In this document: in pieces, positions 58,001 to 64,000 of the stretch
Position numbering within the stretch: the first letter of the stretch is position 1
Layout: every line of letters starts with the position of its first letter
Source of the DNA: Tanytarsus gracilentus
Lineage: Eukaryota; Arthropoda; Insecta; Diptera; Chironomidae
Direction: 5' to 3'
Assembly (NCBI GenBank): GCA_038502055.1
Contig: JAXRKN010000042.1
Coordinates: 248,001 to 312,000, forward strand
Length of the DNA stretch: 64,000 nt
The notes under the pieces: generated by a model
Databases searched by the model: none
What the model was told of the DNA's origin: nothing
What the model saw: the letters and a program-made list of their open reading frames with translations, nothing else
Made by a program: the position numbers and the translations under genes

Positions 58001-61000
58001 AAAATCGATAAAAAATATAAACTCACTCGCAACCCAATTGCGACGTTCATTCGGTCATTGGAGATAAGCAAGTATGAAAAAACAAATAAAGTTGATGAAC
58101 TAACACTAATCGCTGCTGTGCAGTGTTGCCAAGTTTTCATCTCTTCTCTTTCGCTGTTGCATCAAATGAAATGGAAAATTATGCCGCACTGCGATATAAA
58201 AACAATTCTTCTTATTCTACACAGTTGTGGACGTTGGAATGTCGCAATAAATGAAAAAAAAGAAGCTGATAAAATGCCACCGGCCTTGAAGGTTCTTTCA
58301 GCTCTTGATTGCACTCGCAAATTAAATTAGACTTTTAATTTTTGTGGGATGACAAAATTAATGTGAATTGACCTCACTTTAGTTCACAGTTAAACTTTCG
58401 TGAAATCATTTCTTGAGTCAGCAGAAAAATCTATGAGTAATGAAACTTTTCTTTTCACAAAATTTCAAGTCGTGTGAGGGAAATTTCAACAGATGAGTTT
58501 CCACACATATTCAAAAATATTCACCATGTGATGTACAAATGTTGCTAATTGATGTACACATGGCAATTAACTGTACATTCTACAGCACAACAATAGACGG
58601 ACGCATAAGTCAGCATATCAGTTTCCGGGGGCATCGTGCACATTATCAGAATACGTCTATAAAAACATATACACCGGTCAGTCAGTAAAAAGTTTATATG
58701 TGCGACACAGAACAATAGCTGTCGAACTCCCGTTTATCGGAAAAAATATATATTTTTTCCATGGAAGTCTAATTAGTACCGTAAATTCATAATTTATTGA
58801 CTCTCCATTTATGTAGCCTGAATTTCGTTAGTCAATAGACTCAATGGAGAAACTGAATGACGATGAAAAAGAAGAAGAAGAGGAGAGAAATATTAATTAG
58901 CGGAATTATAGACACATTGAAGATCACCGCATGCGATATCGTCATCATCACAACTTGAACAGTGAAATTATTGCTGCTGGTGTTTATTACATTACACCGA
59001 GATTTCTAAGTGTGATGATGAGTTGAGAGTTAAATTATTTCGAGGTTAATTTGGTCTCTACTTAGTTCCTAATTACTTATCGCAGTGTCTTTTATATTAC
59101 AAAAGATAAAAATTTTAAAAACATATTTATTAAATTTCAAGACGATTTGTTTCTCCTTCAAATTCACTTATTTATCATTTTGAACATAACTTCATTAAAA
59201 AATGACCACTTTCAAGCCTTAATTACCCGAGAGTCTCAAAAACTACTTACGATTAATATCAAAACTCATTTTCAACTTATTAAAGTCCAAAATTGCCTCG
59301 TGTGCTCTTTAAAAAGTCATCTATCGGACAAATCATCAGCAAAATTTTGTGTTTACATCTGCCACGAACGTGCTAGAAAATTGATGGAGTAAAAAAATTT
59401 ATAATTTGAAACCTTTTCTACCATCACATTAATAATTCGAGCGCAAAAACTCTCACGTGAGAAAGGGAATCGGGTAGGCAGATGTGGATCATGTTCACGA
59501 AAGAAATGGACATGCCGATAATCAACATCATGCGATCATTATTATGTAAAATGTGCTAGCCCGCATTTATGTTCATTATTTATGACCTCAAACATGAAGA
59601 TTTTTTTAAATAATCATTAGGGATCCTCACGGTGAATACCGGTACGGTGATCACCGGTGATCACCGAAACTTTTCGTCACCGGTGATCACCGATTTTTTG
59701 TCCGGTGACACCGGTGACGAAATGGATACATTTTTCTATACTTTTTGAGATTTTTTTGAACCTAAAAATTTTTTAAACTAGTAAATTTTAATTGAGAATT
59801 TATAGAATACATTTAAAAACTTATTTAAATCAAAATTAAATGGCTAACAAAATTCGTTCAAAATATGCCAACTTACAAAAAGTTTTTTCAGTCATTTAAA
59901 TTTTTAGAATTTTTTAGATAAATAATCAAAAAATTTCATACCCAAAAAAACTAAAAATTTAAATGAGTGAAAAACATTTTAGTAAGTGGGCTTATTTTAA
60001 AAGATTTGTTCAAAGACAACAAATTAAGATGTTAGTTTGATATCTTGTCAAACTTTAAAAACTTTAAAAATCCTAAAAATTTATAGAGATATTTTGATAA
60101 GATAGAAGTTTGATTCATCAATTAATAAGAAAGAAAAATTTCTACAAATAATAAGAAAACCTAACTTTTTTAGTGTTAAACTTTATAATTTATATGGAAA
60201 GCAAAAAAAGTATCTAAAAATTGGTCCATTAAAATTTCCAAAATGGCCGAAAAGTAGTTTTTTCCTTCAGAAATGTTGGTCAAAAGTCGTCACCGGTGTA
60301 CCGGTGATCACCGGTGAATGACTTTTTGTCACCGGTGATCACCGAAATCGCATTCACCGGTGAATTAAGGATCCCTAATAATCATAAAATATTTTGAATA
60401 AAAGGATTCGGATGCAGTTTGGGGTGTAAAATGTGCATGCAGAAAGGGGTTCAGTGTGATGCGGTGAATAAAGAAAAAGGTATTCAACAACCTTTCATCA
60501 CACACTCCGAGTGAAAGTTATAACATTAGAGTTTTTACAACCACTGGCAATAATAATGATCAGTGATTTGGAAATAAATGATGAGCTAAAGAAAGTAAAT
60601 TAGAGAAGGCAAGAAGTAAAAAAATATGTTTGGCTGCAAACTGGTTGGTAAATAATTCTCAAAGTCTTCACATATGTTGACCATTCGAGTTTTTAAAAAG
60701 AAGAAAATTTACTCACTTACAAACACAGCATGGGACTTTAAGTTATGCTCAAATAAATTTAAAATGATGTCGTAAATTTTCTTTTGATTTATTTAGAAAA
60801 TTCTTGGGAAATTCTTAAATGATCTTGTTGCAGAAATGCCAACGATTGATAAATTTTAGTTTATTAAAAAAATAAAATTATTTTTGTTGAAAAAGAATTC
60901 AAATTTTAAAAATCCGTTAAATCTTCACAAAATTTATGATAATGACGTCATTGATGCCTTTCGAGGCAAAATCTTCCCAAAAGGGTTAGCATTGGTTTCA

Positions 61001-64000
61001 CACGCCGTAAAATGTGACATTTATGATTCAATGCTGTGAGAGCGAGAAGGTCAAATTCCATTCATCTCTGCAACATGATCTCGTTTTAGGGACAAAAATT
61101 CCTGACGATTTCATAAAATTCTCAACATTGTTCTCTCCTGTTTTTAGATGAATTGTCGAGGCAAATAAGTGGTACAGGGCGCACTTAAGATAATCTCAAA
61201 ATTTGCCAATTGTTTACTCATAATAGATGCATTAGAATAGAGCCATCACCTTTTGCGTGTTAGAATCTGAATTTACCTGCATGAGCCCTTCTGTATATTT
61301 TTTTCGCAAACCCAATTATAAAGGATGAAGTGTGCAAATTTAGAACTCTTAAAACGAGAAATATTTTTTTTGATACAATTGAGATCTCAATATTTTTTTG
61401 GCTGCTGTAAAATACCTGAAAATCCTGTGCGATTAGTTTTTCATGGCTGAAGGATTTTGAATGAGATGAAAAAAATAACTTGTTGCTCTAAAATCGCTTG
61501 TGAAACAATTTTTTTTTGTGGGCATTATTCGAATCTTTAAGCTCATAATTTTTGTTAAAAGATTTGATAACTGTAAAAGAAAAATTTCCAGTTGAGCAAA
61601 TTTTAAGTGAATTAAAATCTCTTTGAGTCTTGTGGTTTTTTATGGATTTAATGTTTTGTGAATTTCCAAACGACGAATTTTGTAAGATATTGGCAGAAAA
61701 AATTGTGTCGTAAGTTTTTTTATTGAACCCTCAAAAAAAACAAGATATTTAACTGTTATCTAATTGAAGTTTCTCAAAATATATCGATAACATTAAAATT
61801 TCCCGTTAAATCGTTTAAGAAAAAAATTCTTCTCAATTTAAAAAACACAATTTAAATCGAGTGTAAATGATCAAATTGCTTCCTCACCATCATCTCTCAC
61901 ACGATTAAAAGAGATTAAAACTAATCATCTCAAATGAGCGTCCGTTAAACTTATTCTCATGATGACGCCAATAAATTTAAATAAATGGATTAAATTTCAT
62001 TTGGCTCCTGGTTTTTAAAGAATCTCCTCCCTCTCTTACAAACTGTGAGAATGTTCGGACGTGATGGATGAACGAAAGAGATTGATTAACGTTCATTAAA
62101 AGAATAGATGCGTTAACCCCACACACACACATGCATGTTGCGTAGCTGCGGTAGTTTTGACAGTTGACATGAAAAAAGAATCAAAATTAATTAACCGGCC
62201 CTTCCTGTGTTAACGCATTTGCTGCCATCATGATGAATGCGACGAAATAAAAATTAAGTTGCCACTTGTTGAATTTTTGTCTCTCTATAAATTTTATGTG
62301 GTTCACATGAAACTGATGGAAATTTTTATTCTTCTTAATTGCAGACACATCTTATGAGAAAGCATGCAGACGAGGCTCAGCACCAAATACACCCATGATA
62401 ACACAAAAACCAGAGTCGTCGACGTCACGATTCACAATTTTCTTCTCGAAACGGTAAGCATGGAAAATTTTAATTAAAAAAAAGGTGTGAGATTTTTTGA
62501 AATATTTGAGCGAGGAAATTATGAGTTGAGAATGAAAATGTTTGATTGTAAAATTTATTTTTAGTGAATTTTGAAATATTAAATTTTGTAGTTTTTTAAT
62601 TTAGAGCTTTATAAAATTTGACACATTTGAATCTTTATTTAGAGAATGTAAACTTGAAAACCGTTTGAAAAATATTTAAAAATCAGGATCGATAAAATGT
62701 GTCTTTACTAAGCAAAGACACATTTTTCACAAAAAGAACTCATTTAATGCATCCGAAAAAGTTTATTAAAAATCTTTATAAATTTGTTTGAAAATTTTTC
62801 TTGCAAAAAAAGTTTAAAAAAAATCCCCAAACATTTTCCTTCGCACACTCCCAAACAAATAAAATAAAATTTAAACAAAACATTAATCTCGAGCACATTT
62901 AACGCACTGTTTTTGTTGTCTGACCATTTTGAGACTTTATCGATTTGTCAAGAAGTGATTTGAAGTTAATCGTTGACATTAAGATTTGTTTTTTTATCGC
63001 ACATTATTCATCAATATTAACATTCTAATTTCCATTTCCCGCCTCCACATTTTTTCTCTCTTCTCTTACCAACACGCAAAACATGATTAACAGTCTGAGC
63101 TCATTTAGATCAAATCCGCTGAAACGCACGAAATCGGTAACGAAATTGGAGCGAACGAAACGAGGAAGTGGTAATGCTGGCGGTGGCATAAGAGGATCAC
63201 GCTCGCACGAAAGTCTTTTGTCGAATCACGCAGTAATGTCGACAATTGGTGAGTGTCACGTTTTTCATTCCTACATGAGGTCTTTTCTTCTATTAAAACT
63301 TTTATTGAACTTGCAGACCTCTCAGTGATTGGTGCAGTCGGTGTTGCGCCAGTTCATTCTTCCGTACTCGGTCGACGTCATTGCTTTCAAGTGCGTGGCG
63401 GACCACGTGGTGAAAGATATTACAGCTGCGGCTCACGGCAAGAACGTGACTTGTGGATCTACAGTCTACGAAAGTCAATTCAACCGAACGCTGAAAATAT
63501 TCGACGCACAGACAATTCACTTAAAATGTGGATTTATGAGGCAAAAGCACTGCCACCAAAGAAGAAATATTTCTGTGAAATTTGCCTCGATAAAACTCTC
63601 TACGGACGCACGTCAGCGAAACTCAAGACAGACCTACTCTTTTGGGGTGAACACTTTGACTTTCCCGACATACCGGAGATCAATGTCATTTACGTGAACG
63701 TTTTTCGAGAGTGCGAAAAGAAGAAGAAACGTGACAAGAACGTGCTCATTGGCACGGTAAAAATTCCCATTCATGAAGTCACAAGTCGAACGTTCTCGGA
63801 AGATTGGTATCCAATTATTATCGATAAGCATGATAGTTTGAGTAAGAATTCCGCAAAGGATCCAATTCCAACTTTGAGAATTAAGTGTCGATTCCAAAGC
63901 ATTGATATTTTACCGCTCGATGTCTATTCACCGTTTCAAGCTTATTTAAAAGAGCACTATAAGAAAATCTGCGAATGTCTCGAACCAGTGATTGGCGTTA
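6375..64000 (+). CDS. raskol: raskol: SynGAP/DAB2IP-family Ras GTPase-activating protein, 3' end beyond window
   Basis: Predicted coding exons of the long form are 6375-6462, 26980-27089, 27482-27671, optional 44290-44340, 62345-62453, 63094-63248 and 63317 to the edge. Phases agree at every junction (1, 0, 1, 1, 2, 1). The family accelerates GTP hydrolysis by Ras/Rap at the membrane; Drosophila Raskol is reported in border-cell migration. Seen here: the first PH half (WYPFYCVLQQDE, YCSEELS, RLDGRSC), the family linker (RRGSAPNTP, NPLKRTKSVTKLER, GSRSHESLLS, AVMSTI), the second PH half (SVLGRRHCFQV, RDLWIYSLRKSIQPN), then a C2 domain (NSLKMWIYEAKALPPKKK, EICLDKTLYGRT, FWGEHFDF). The sequence stops at YKKICECLEPVIGV, just before the GAP domain with its arginine finger. 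The first coding intron (20.5 kb) contains four same-strand genes and a later one an antisense gene. The family assignment is strong; the use of each 5' exon is inferred from phase. Confidence 0.88.
6463..13253. other. raskol intron sequence left of the receptor cluster
   Basis: About 6.8 kb of A+T-rich intron with no recognised gene. The open frames present (for example 7039-7299, 8829-9143 and 10851-11114 minus) lack family motifs and splice support. It contains a 12-bp-stem hairpin at 8504-8549, a quasi-palindrome copy at 7591, and a locally G+C-richer island at 10117-10330 that is open on both strands (see findings). Confidence 0.5.
8504..8549. repeat. Hairpin with TGTGTCTTTG / CAAAGACACA arms
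   Basis: The left arm AAAATTGTGTCTTTG (8504-8518) is mirrored by CAAAGACACAAATTTT (8534-8549), with a 15-base A+T-rich loop. A closely related hairpin lies at 62694-62726. Confidence 0.6.
13254..15230 (+). CDS. Divergent ionotropic receptor 1 of a tandem trio (Ir7-like)
   Basis: Two exons, 13254-14611 and 14765-15230, give about 607 residues. The chosen ATG at 13254 begins the hydrophobic signal sequence MLLVFILFWHALNG; a GTG 21 bases upstream is in frame but an unlikely start. Ionotropic receptors are ligand-gated cation channels of chemosensory neurons, related to glutamate receptors. Seen: an N-terminal domain with TFYPFKAHACNDTKP, the first ligand-binding lobe from about residue 200 (RSEPY, then RGRDIKLVEEL and ILEDKGF), a conserved arginine in LRNKFFD near residue 287, transmembrane segments at about 324-346, 386-408 (ending RTAYQGAMYQ) and 565-588, and a short basic tail. 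The intron is phase 2, with donor GTATTT and acceptor CTTCAAG. It lies inside the large raskol intron, same strand. Chemosensory role and Ir7 kinship are inferred from the family; the ligand is unknown. Confidence 0.85.
15309..15314 (+). promoter_or_regulatory. Poly(A) signal of receptor 1
   Basis: AATAAA lies 78 bases after the stop codon of receptor 1, the first such hexamer downstream. Confidence 0.45.
15655..15662 (+). promoter_or_regulatory. Possible TATA box of receptor 2
   Basis: TATAAAAG, a perfect TATA-type octamer, lies 178 bases upstream of the receptor 2 ATG and downstream of the receptor 1 poly(A) signal. In such A+T-rich DNA the match could be chance. Confidence 0.3.
15840..17701 (+). 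CDS. Divergent ionotropic receptor 2 of the tandem trio (Ir7-like)
   Basis: Two exons, 15840-17161 and 17218-17701, give about 601 residues. The ATG starts the signal sequence MIFLLLVILSKVSYG. The architecture equals receptor 1: MATFMPFQNHKCNDTTP in the N-terminal domain, ATKSEPYIIL near residue 194, GRDIDLMEEL, ILEDKGFLLDNGTAGGIF, the ligand-lobe arginine in NRAKFFDATTGY near residue 276, membrane segments at about 312-334, 374-396 (RTAYEGAMYQF) and 555-578, and a basic C-terminus. The 56-base intron sits at the same codon and phase as in receptor 1 (LQK-R/S), with donor GTTAGA and acceptor TACTAG. That shared position supports tandem duplication. Receptor 1 is its closest relative here, sharing the RTAY-x-GAMYQ motif. 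Confidence 0.87.
17764..17769 (+). promoter_or_regulatory. Poly(A) signal of receptor 2
   Basis: AATAAA lies 62 bases after the stop codon of receptor 2. Confidence 0.45.
17770..18550. other. Spacer between receptors 2 and 3
   Basis: About 0.78 kb of A+T-rich DNA. It presumably contains the promoter of receptor 3, but no clear core element was found. A short imperfect CCACT/CCAC-containing stretch around 18200-18250 is the only pattern noticed. Confidence 0.5.
18551..20624 (+). CDS. Divergent ionotropic receptor 3 of the tandem trio (Ir7-like, extra intron)
   Basis: Three exons, 18551-19001, 19147-20113 and 20168-20624, give about 624 residues. The start MRENILRALLVLLIARSQT is a signal sequence. 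Features: VLTYFPFQGHHCSDTTP, CPIRVATSNNSEPYIFA near residue 221, GRDITVLNTLAEALNF, GREGILLENGTAEGIYKRL, the ligand-lobe arginine in NRLRFIDATSSY near residue 307, membrane segments at about 343-365, 406-428 (RSVYQGVLFKF) and 585-609. The last intron is at the same site and phase 2 as in the other two receptors. The first intron (phase 1, donor GTATGT at 19002, acceptor ACTCAG at 19146) is unique to this copy; joining gives KIIDDVFDFLWEMN, which aligns with the uninterrupted receptors. An alternative acceptor at 19084 (TTTCTCAG) would not give that alignment. It is the most divergent of the three. Confidence 0.84.
20669..20674 (+). promoter_or_regulatory. Poly(A) signal of receptor 3
   Basis: AATAAA lies 44 bases after the stop codon of receptor 3. 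Confidence 0.45.
20675..22068. other. Spacer between receptor 3 and NOMO
   Basis: About 1.4 kb, A+T-rich, with no gene seen. One open frame at 21474-21686 is low-complexity and unsupported. A GGTTCGAATCC motif at 21419-21429 resembles a tRNA B box but has no cloverleaf around it. Confidence 0.5.
22069..25992 (+). CDS. NOMO: NOMO (Nodal modulator) homologue, ER translocon-associated membrane protein
   Basis: Four exons, 22069-22217, 22333-23941, 24115-25052 and 25113-25992, give about 1,191 residues, close to the usual 1,220. NOMO is a single-pass ER protein that acts with nicalin and TMEM147 in the 'back of Sec61' complex during multipass protein insertion. Seen: signal peptide MEITKLTIILSVLALSINII, then tandem beta-sandwich (carboxypeptidase-regulatory/prealbumin-like) repeats with recurring G-x-F-x-F-x-x-I-x-P-G-x-Y signatures (IGTFTFSPIVPGSYRV, GDYSFQNLATGKYLI, GTFTLKNIKEGLYTI, GIYSFNEILPGRYQI). 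The family start is evident in ISDTGFFILPIYDKGEYII and FMFRGFGITGKV. One transmembrane helix lies near residues 1115-1135 (SLVALVLIFLVAFVFLKQE), followed by a short cytosolic tail ending in a lysine/arginine cluster. Introns are short with good splice sites (phases 2, 0, 2). It is nested in the raskol intron on the same strand. Confidence 0.93.
26295..26300 (+). promoter_or_regulatory. Poly(A) signal of NOMO
   Basis: AATAAA lies about 300 bases after the NOMO stop codon and 680 bases before the next raskol exon. It is the first perfect hexamer found downstream. Confidence 0.35.
26980..27089 (+). CDS. raskol: raskol exon: first strands of the split PH domain
   Basis: An exon of 110 bases with acceptor TTTCAG at 26979 and donor GTGAGT at 27090. 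It enters in phase 1 and leaves in phase 0. It encodes EPESEIQPCSSLIWYPFYCV followed by LQQDEQTFTAYCSEELS. The pattern W-x-P-x-x-CVL...T-x-YCSEE is the beta1-beta2 region of the PH domain of SynGAP/RASAL2-type proteins. It lies 0.7 kb downstream of the NOMO poly(A) signal on the same strand. Confidence 0.85.
27482..27671 (+). CDS. raskol: raskol exon: PH domain continuation and acidic linker
   Basis: An exon of 190 bases between acceptor TTATAG (27481) and donor GTGAGT (27672), phase 0 in and phase 1 out. It reads LADVFFADLPRIRLDGRSC, then RPRTRKTIWEPSPS, then an acidic, asparagine-rich stretch ending LNATLQNCL. The RLDGRSC...PRT...WEPSP block matches the family's PH linker. The phase-1 end can join either the small exon at 44290 or the shared exon at 62345. 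Confidence 0.85.
29273..29294. repeat. (GA)n microsatellite
   Basis: A run of about eleven GA dinucleotides within raskol intron sequence. Confidence 0.9.
36951..37360. mobile_element. Possible small TIR element around a poly(A) tract
   Basis: ATAGCTCCGCT at 36951-36961 is mirrored exactly by AGCGGAGCTAT at 37350-37360. If TA is a duplicated target, the inner ends are GCTCCGCT/AGCGGAGC, as in mariner-like MITEs. The interior has a long A-rich tract (37029-37131) and two short related blocks (GTGGCACTCCTGGCCGA near 36994; TAGGCACTAGGGGCCGA near 37299). An 11-bp match over 400 bp is suggestive only. Confidence 0.35.
37029..37131. repeat. A-rich low-complexity tract
   Basis: About 100 bases of nearly pure A broken by single T residues and one GGGG. 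It is prone to sequencing or assembly error. Confidence 0.9.
39248..39386 (+). CDS. raskol: raskol alternative first coding exon (MNCMSV form)
   Basis: The ATG follows an in-frame TAA two codons upstream, which fixes the start. 46 codons plus one base lead to a GTAAGC donor at 39387. The peptide begins MNCMSVQQEKKSYPRNQTP and ends RSCLRGGVEIDEAE. Phase 1 fits the exon at 44290 (giving ESESKSKTLPRIYIDETE) or the shared exon at 62345. This form lacks the first PH half. It probably has its own promoter, but no clear core promoter element was identified. Confidence 0.65.
41357..41395. repeat. (CCGT)n tetranucleotide repeat
   Basis: About nine CCGT-type units with a few CCAT/CTGT variants, inside the mobile element. 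Confidence 0.85.
41870..42301. repeat. Inverted repeat with about 60-bp arms
   Basis: The left arm around 41873-41935 carries AAAAAAGCCAATGACATGG and two copies of AAATTTTGGCCAA. It is largely complementary to the right arm at 42236-42301, which carries two TTGGCCAAAATGTC copies and ends GTCATTGGCTTTTTTG. A loop of about 300 bp separates them. Confidence 0.75.
43846..43884. repeat. Homopolymeric A/G tract
   Basis: About 25 A residues, then a short A/G stretch including eight consecutive G. It is a low-complexity site at risk of sequencing error. Confidence 0.9.
44290..44340 (+). CDS. raskol: raskol small cassette exon
   Basis: A 51-base exon with acceptor TTATTACAG (44289) and donor GTAAAT (44341), phase 1 in and phase 1 out, so it can be included or skipped without changing frame. 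It encodes ESKSKTLPRIYIDETE. When joined to 62345 it reads DETE-DTSYEKACRRGSAP, continuing into the conserved family linker. Its own sequence is too short for independent identification; its support is the splice sites, phase and lack of stops. Confidence 0.6.
44506..45012 (-). CDS. Small ubiquitin/SUMO-like-fold protein, nested antisense gene
   Basis: Three exons on the minus strand: 45012-44995 (18 bases, MGRQSI), 44936-44775 and 44640-44506, ending in TAA. Both introns are phase 0 with consensus sites (GTAAGATGC...TTTTCAG and GTAAGATTT...ATTTTAG). The first ATG has an in-frame TGA upstream. The 104-residue product reads LQLRLNARPVDLNRSLNLYF, VCPDGKIRMFLTKSNSSFQR, LIEELAIRMKMPANDLEIMY, RGHKLVTSTKGEPNTPMTF, KMHDYDVVKIVH and APKPPAA. 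The strand-strand-helix-strand order with the D-L-x-x-x-Y-x-G-x-x-L turn and a final D-x-V-x-I-V strand suggests a Rad60-SLD/SUMO-type fold. There is no C-terminal Gly-Gly, so conjugation is unlikely. It sits 165 bases from a raskol cassette exon on the opposite strand. The gene call is firm; the fold and any function are inference. Confidence 0.7.
45013..53467. other. raskol intron, mostly featureless
   Basis: 8.5 kb of intron. Two coding-like islands stand out (about 45370-45640 and 47553-47704, see findings). Other open frames (46644-46841, 48895-49086, 50254-50532) show no family signature. A quasi-palindrome copy is at 53098-53117. Confidence 0.5.
47553..47704 (+). other. Possible unassigned exon
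   Basis: A G+C-richer island with an acceptor-like TTTCTCAAG at 47552 and a weak CAG|GTTTAT donor at 47705. The frame starting in phase 1 is open across it and encodes VKTMIIKRDRPEQNGHIGNG, SCGDRSCLRLMETGCASNK and PDDFSQYAVFQ. Composition is exon-like and the entering phase suits raskol, but the leaving phase (0) does not fit the next shared exon. If not spliced, the frame ends two codons later. The minus strand is also partly open. Confidence 0.25.
53468..54305 (+). CDS. raskol: raskol alternative long first exon (MALILP form)
   Basis: 279 codons plus one base, from an ATG with an in-frame TAA about 33 bases upstream, to a GTAAGC donor at 54306. The phase-1 end joins exactly to 62345 (DALSG|AC gives DTSYEKACRRGSAP). 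The peptide is largely disordered and rich in Ser, Thr, Lys and Asn, with acidic (RDCDDDGYLYDW) and basic (FVTPKKSLSFIRRTHS) patches, a leucine-rich stretch (VYDLTVERLELYLKAEN) and an Asn run. It is by far the longest open frame in the 36 kb of intron here, and its G+C is higher. A possible acceptor (GTGTAG at 53465) would also keep frame, so it could be internal rather than first. Confidence 0.75.
54306..62344. other. raskol intron before the shared exon
   Basis: 8 kb of A+T-rich intron. It contains the hAT MITE at 59618-60377 and quasi-palindrome copies near 55079, 55200 and 56453. Open frames at 55766-55963, 57992-58330 and 59147-59392 have no recognised homology or splice support. Confidence 0.5.
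59618..60377. mobile_element. hAT-superfamily MITE, 760 bp
   Basis: The ends are TAGGGATCCT (59618) and AGGATCCCTA (to 60377), perfect 10-bp terminal inverted repeats of the TAGGG type. The 8-bp sequence ATAATCAT directly flanks both ends (59610-59617 and 60378-60385), a perfect target duplication as made by hAT transposases. About 120 bp at the left end and 100 bp at the right are packed with CACCGGTGATCACC-type palindromes; the centre is A+T-rich. There is no transposase frame, so it is non-autonomous. Confidence 0.9.
62345..62453 (+). CDS. raskol: raskol shared exon (RRGSAPNTP linker)
   Basis: A 109-base exon with acceptor TTGCAG (62344) and donor GTAAGC (62454), entering in phase 1 and leaving in phase 2. 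It encodes DTSYEKACRRGSAPNTPMI then QKPESSTSRFTIFFSKR. RRGSAP is a conserved block ahead of the KRTKS motif in SynGAP-family proteins. All three predicted N-termini converge on this acceptor. Confidence 0.88.
62694..62726. repeat. Hairpin, 13-bp perfect arms
   Basis: AAAATGTGTCTTT (62694-62706) and AAAGACACATTTT (62714-62726) are perfectly complementary with a 7-base loop. It lies in the intron just after the shared raskol exon and resembles the hairpin at 8504-8549. Confidence 0.75.
63094..63248 (+). CDS. raskol: raskol exon: KRTKSVTKLER basic block
   Basis: A 155-base exon from an AACAG acceptor to a GTGAGT donor. It encodes LSSFRSNPLKRTKSVTKLER, then a Gly-rich stretch and GSRSHESLLSNHAVMSTI. 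KRTKS-x-x-KL-x-R followed by SHESLLS is diagnostic of the SynGAP/DAB2IP/RASAL2 family. An ATG at 63083 lies just upstream of the acceptor and is probably not a start. Confidence 0.9.
63317..64000 (+). CDS. raskol: raskol exon: PH end, C2 domain, start of GAP region (runs off edge)
   Basis: Acceptor CTTGCAG ends at 63316 and the frame stays open to the window edge (684 bases). It encodes DLSVIGAVGVAPVHSSVLG and RRHCFQVRGG (PH strands), RQERDLWIYSLRKSIQPN (PH C-terminal helix), the C2 domain (WIYEAKALPPKKKYFCEICL, LLFWGEHFDFPDIP, the KKKKRDKN loop, VLIGTVKIPIHEVTSR, WYPII) and the linker LRIKCRFQSIDILPLDVYSP ahead of the GAP domain. The C2 calcium-binding aspartates are not evident, as in other members of this family. 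Confidence 0.92.

Noticed and set aside
57992..58330. 112-codon plus-strand open frame
   Set aside because: Lysine- and isoleucine-rich chance frame, no domain, no splice sites, in the middle of a raskol intron.
63329..63697. 122-codon plus frame and 63634-63897 minus frame at the right end
   Set aside because: They are out-of-frame shadows of the raskol PH-C2 exon, whose true frame gives clear family motifs.

Overview
The window looks like nuclear DNA of an insect, most likely a fly of the mosquito/midge type. It is very A+T-rich, has short GT-AG introns inside compact genes and very long introns elsewhere, and carries a tandem group of divergent ionotropic receptors of the Ir7-like kind that is typical of Diptera. 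The order-level call is inference from gene content; no species-level marker is visible.

One large gene appears to frame almost the whole window. It is the + strand orthologue of Drosophila raskol, a SynGAP/DAB2IP-type RasGAP. I could assemble it from small exons whose reading phases fit: 6375-6462 (start), 26980-27089, 27482-27671, the optional 44290-44340, 62345-62453, 63094-63248 and 63317 to the window end. Two further coding first exons (39248-39386 and 53468-54305) also end in phase 1 and join the same downstream acceptors, so at least three N-termini are predicted. The PH domain is split over distant exons, the C2 domain lies at 63.5-63.9 kb, and the RasGAP catalytic domain must lie beyond the right edge.

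The 20.5-kb first coding intron of raskol (6463-26979) holds four complete genes on the same strand. Three are tandem ionotropic receptors (13254-15230, 15840-17701, 18551-20624) sharing one phase-2 intron position, followed by NOMO (22069-25992), an ER-membrane protein of the multipass translocon. A later raskol intron holds a small antisense gene of three exons (45012-44506, minus strand) encoding a 104-residue protein with a ubiquitin/SUMO-like fold.

The rest is long intron or intergenic DNA with few features. These are a 760-bp hAT-type MITE with a perfect 8-bp target duplication (59618-60377); a 1.6-kb terminal-inverted-repeat element with a Helitron-like insert (41047-42687); a small TIR element around a poly(A) tract (36951-37360); simple repeats; and a dispersed degenerate motif pair (AAGTTCAATTTTTGAACTT plus CCGTTAAA) that recurs through the introns. 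No tRNA, rRNA or CRISPR array was found. All exon joins are predictions from splice signals, phase and family resemblance, with no transcript evidence.
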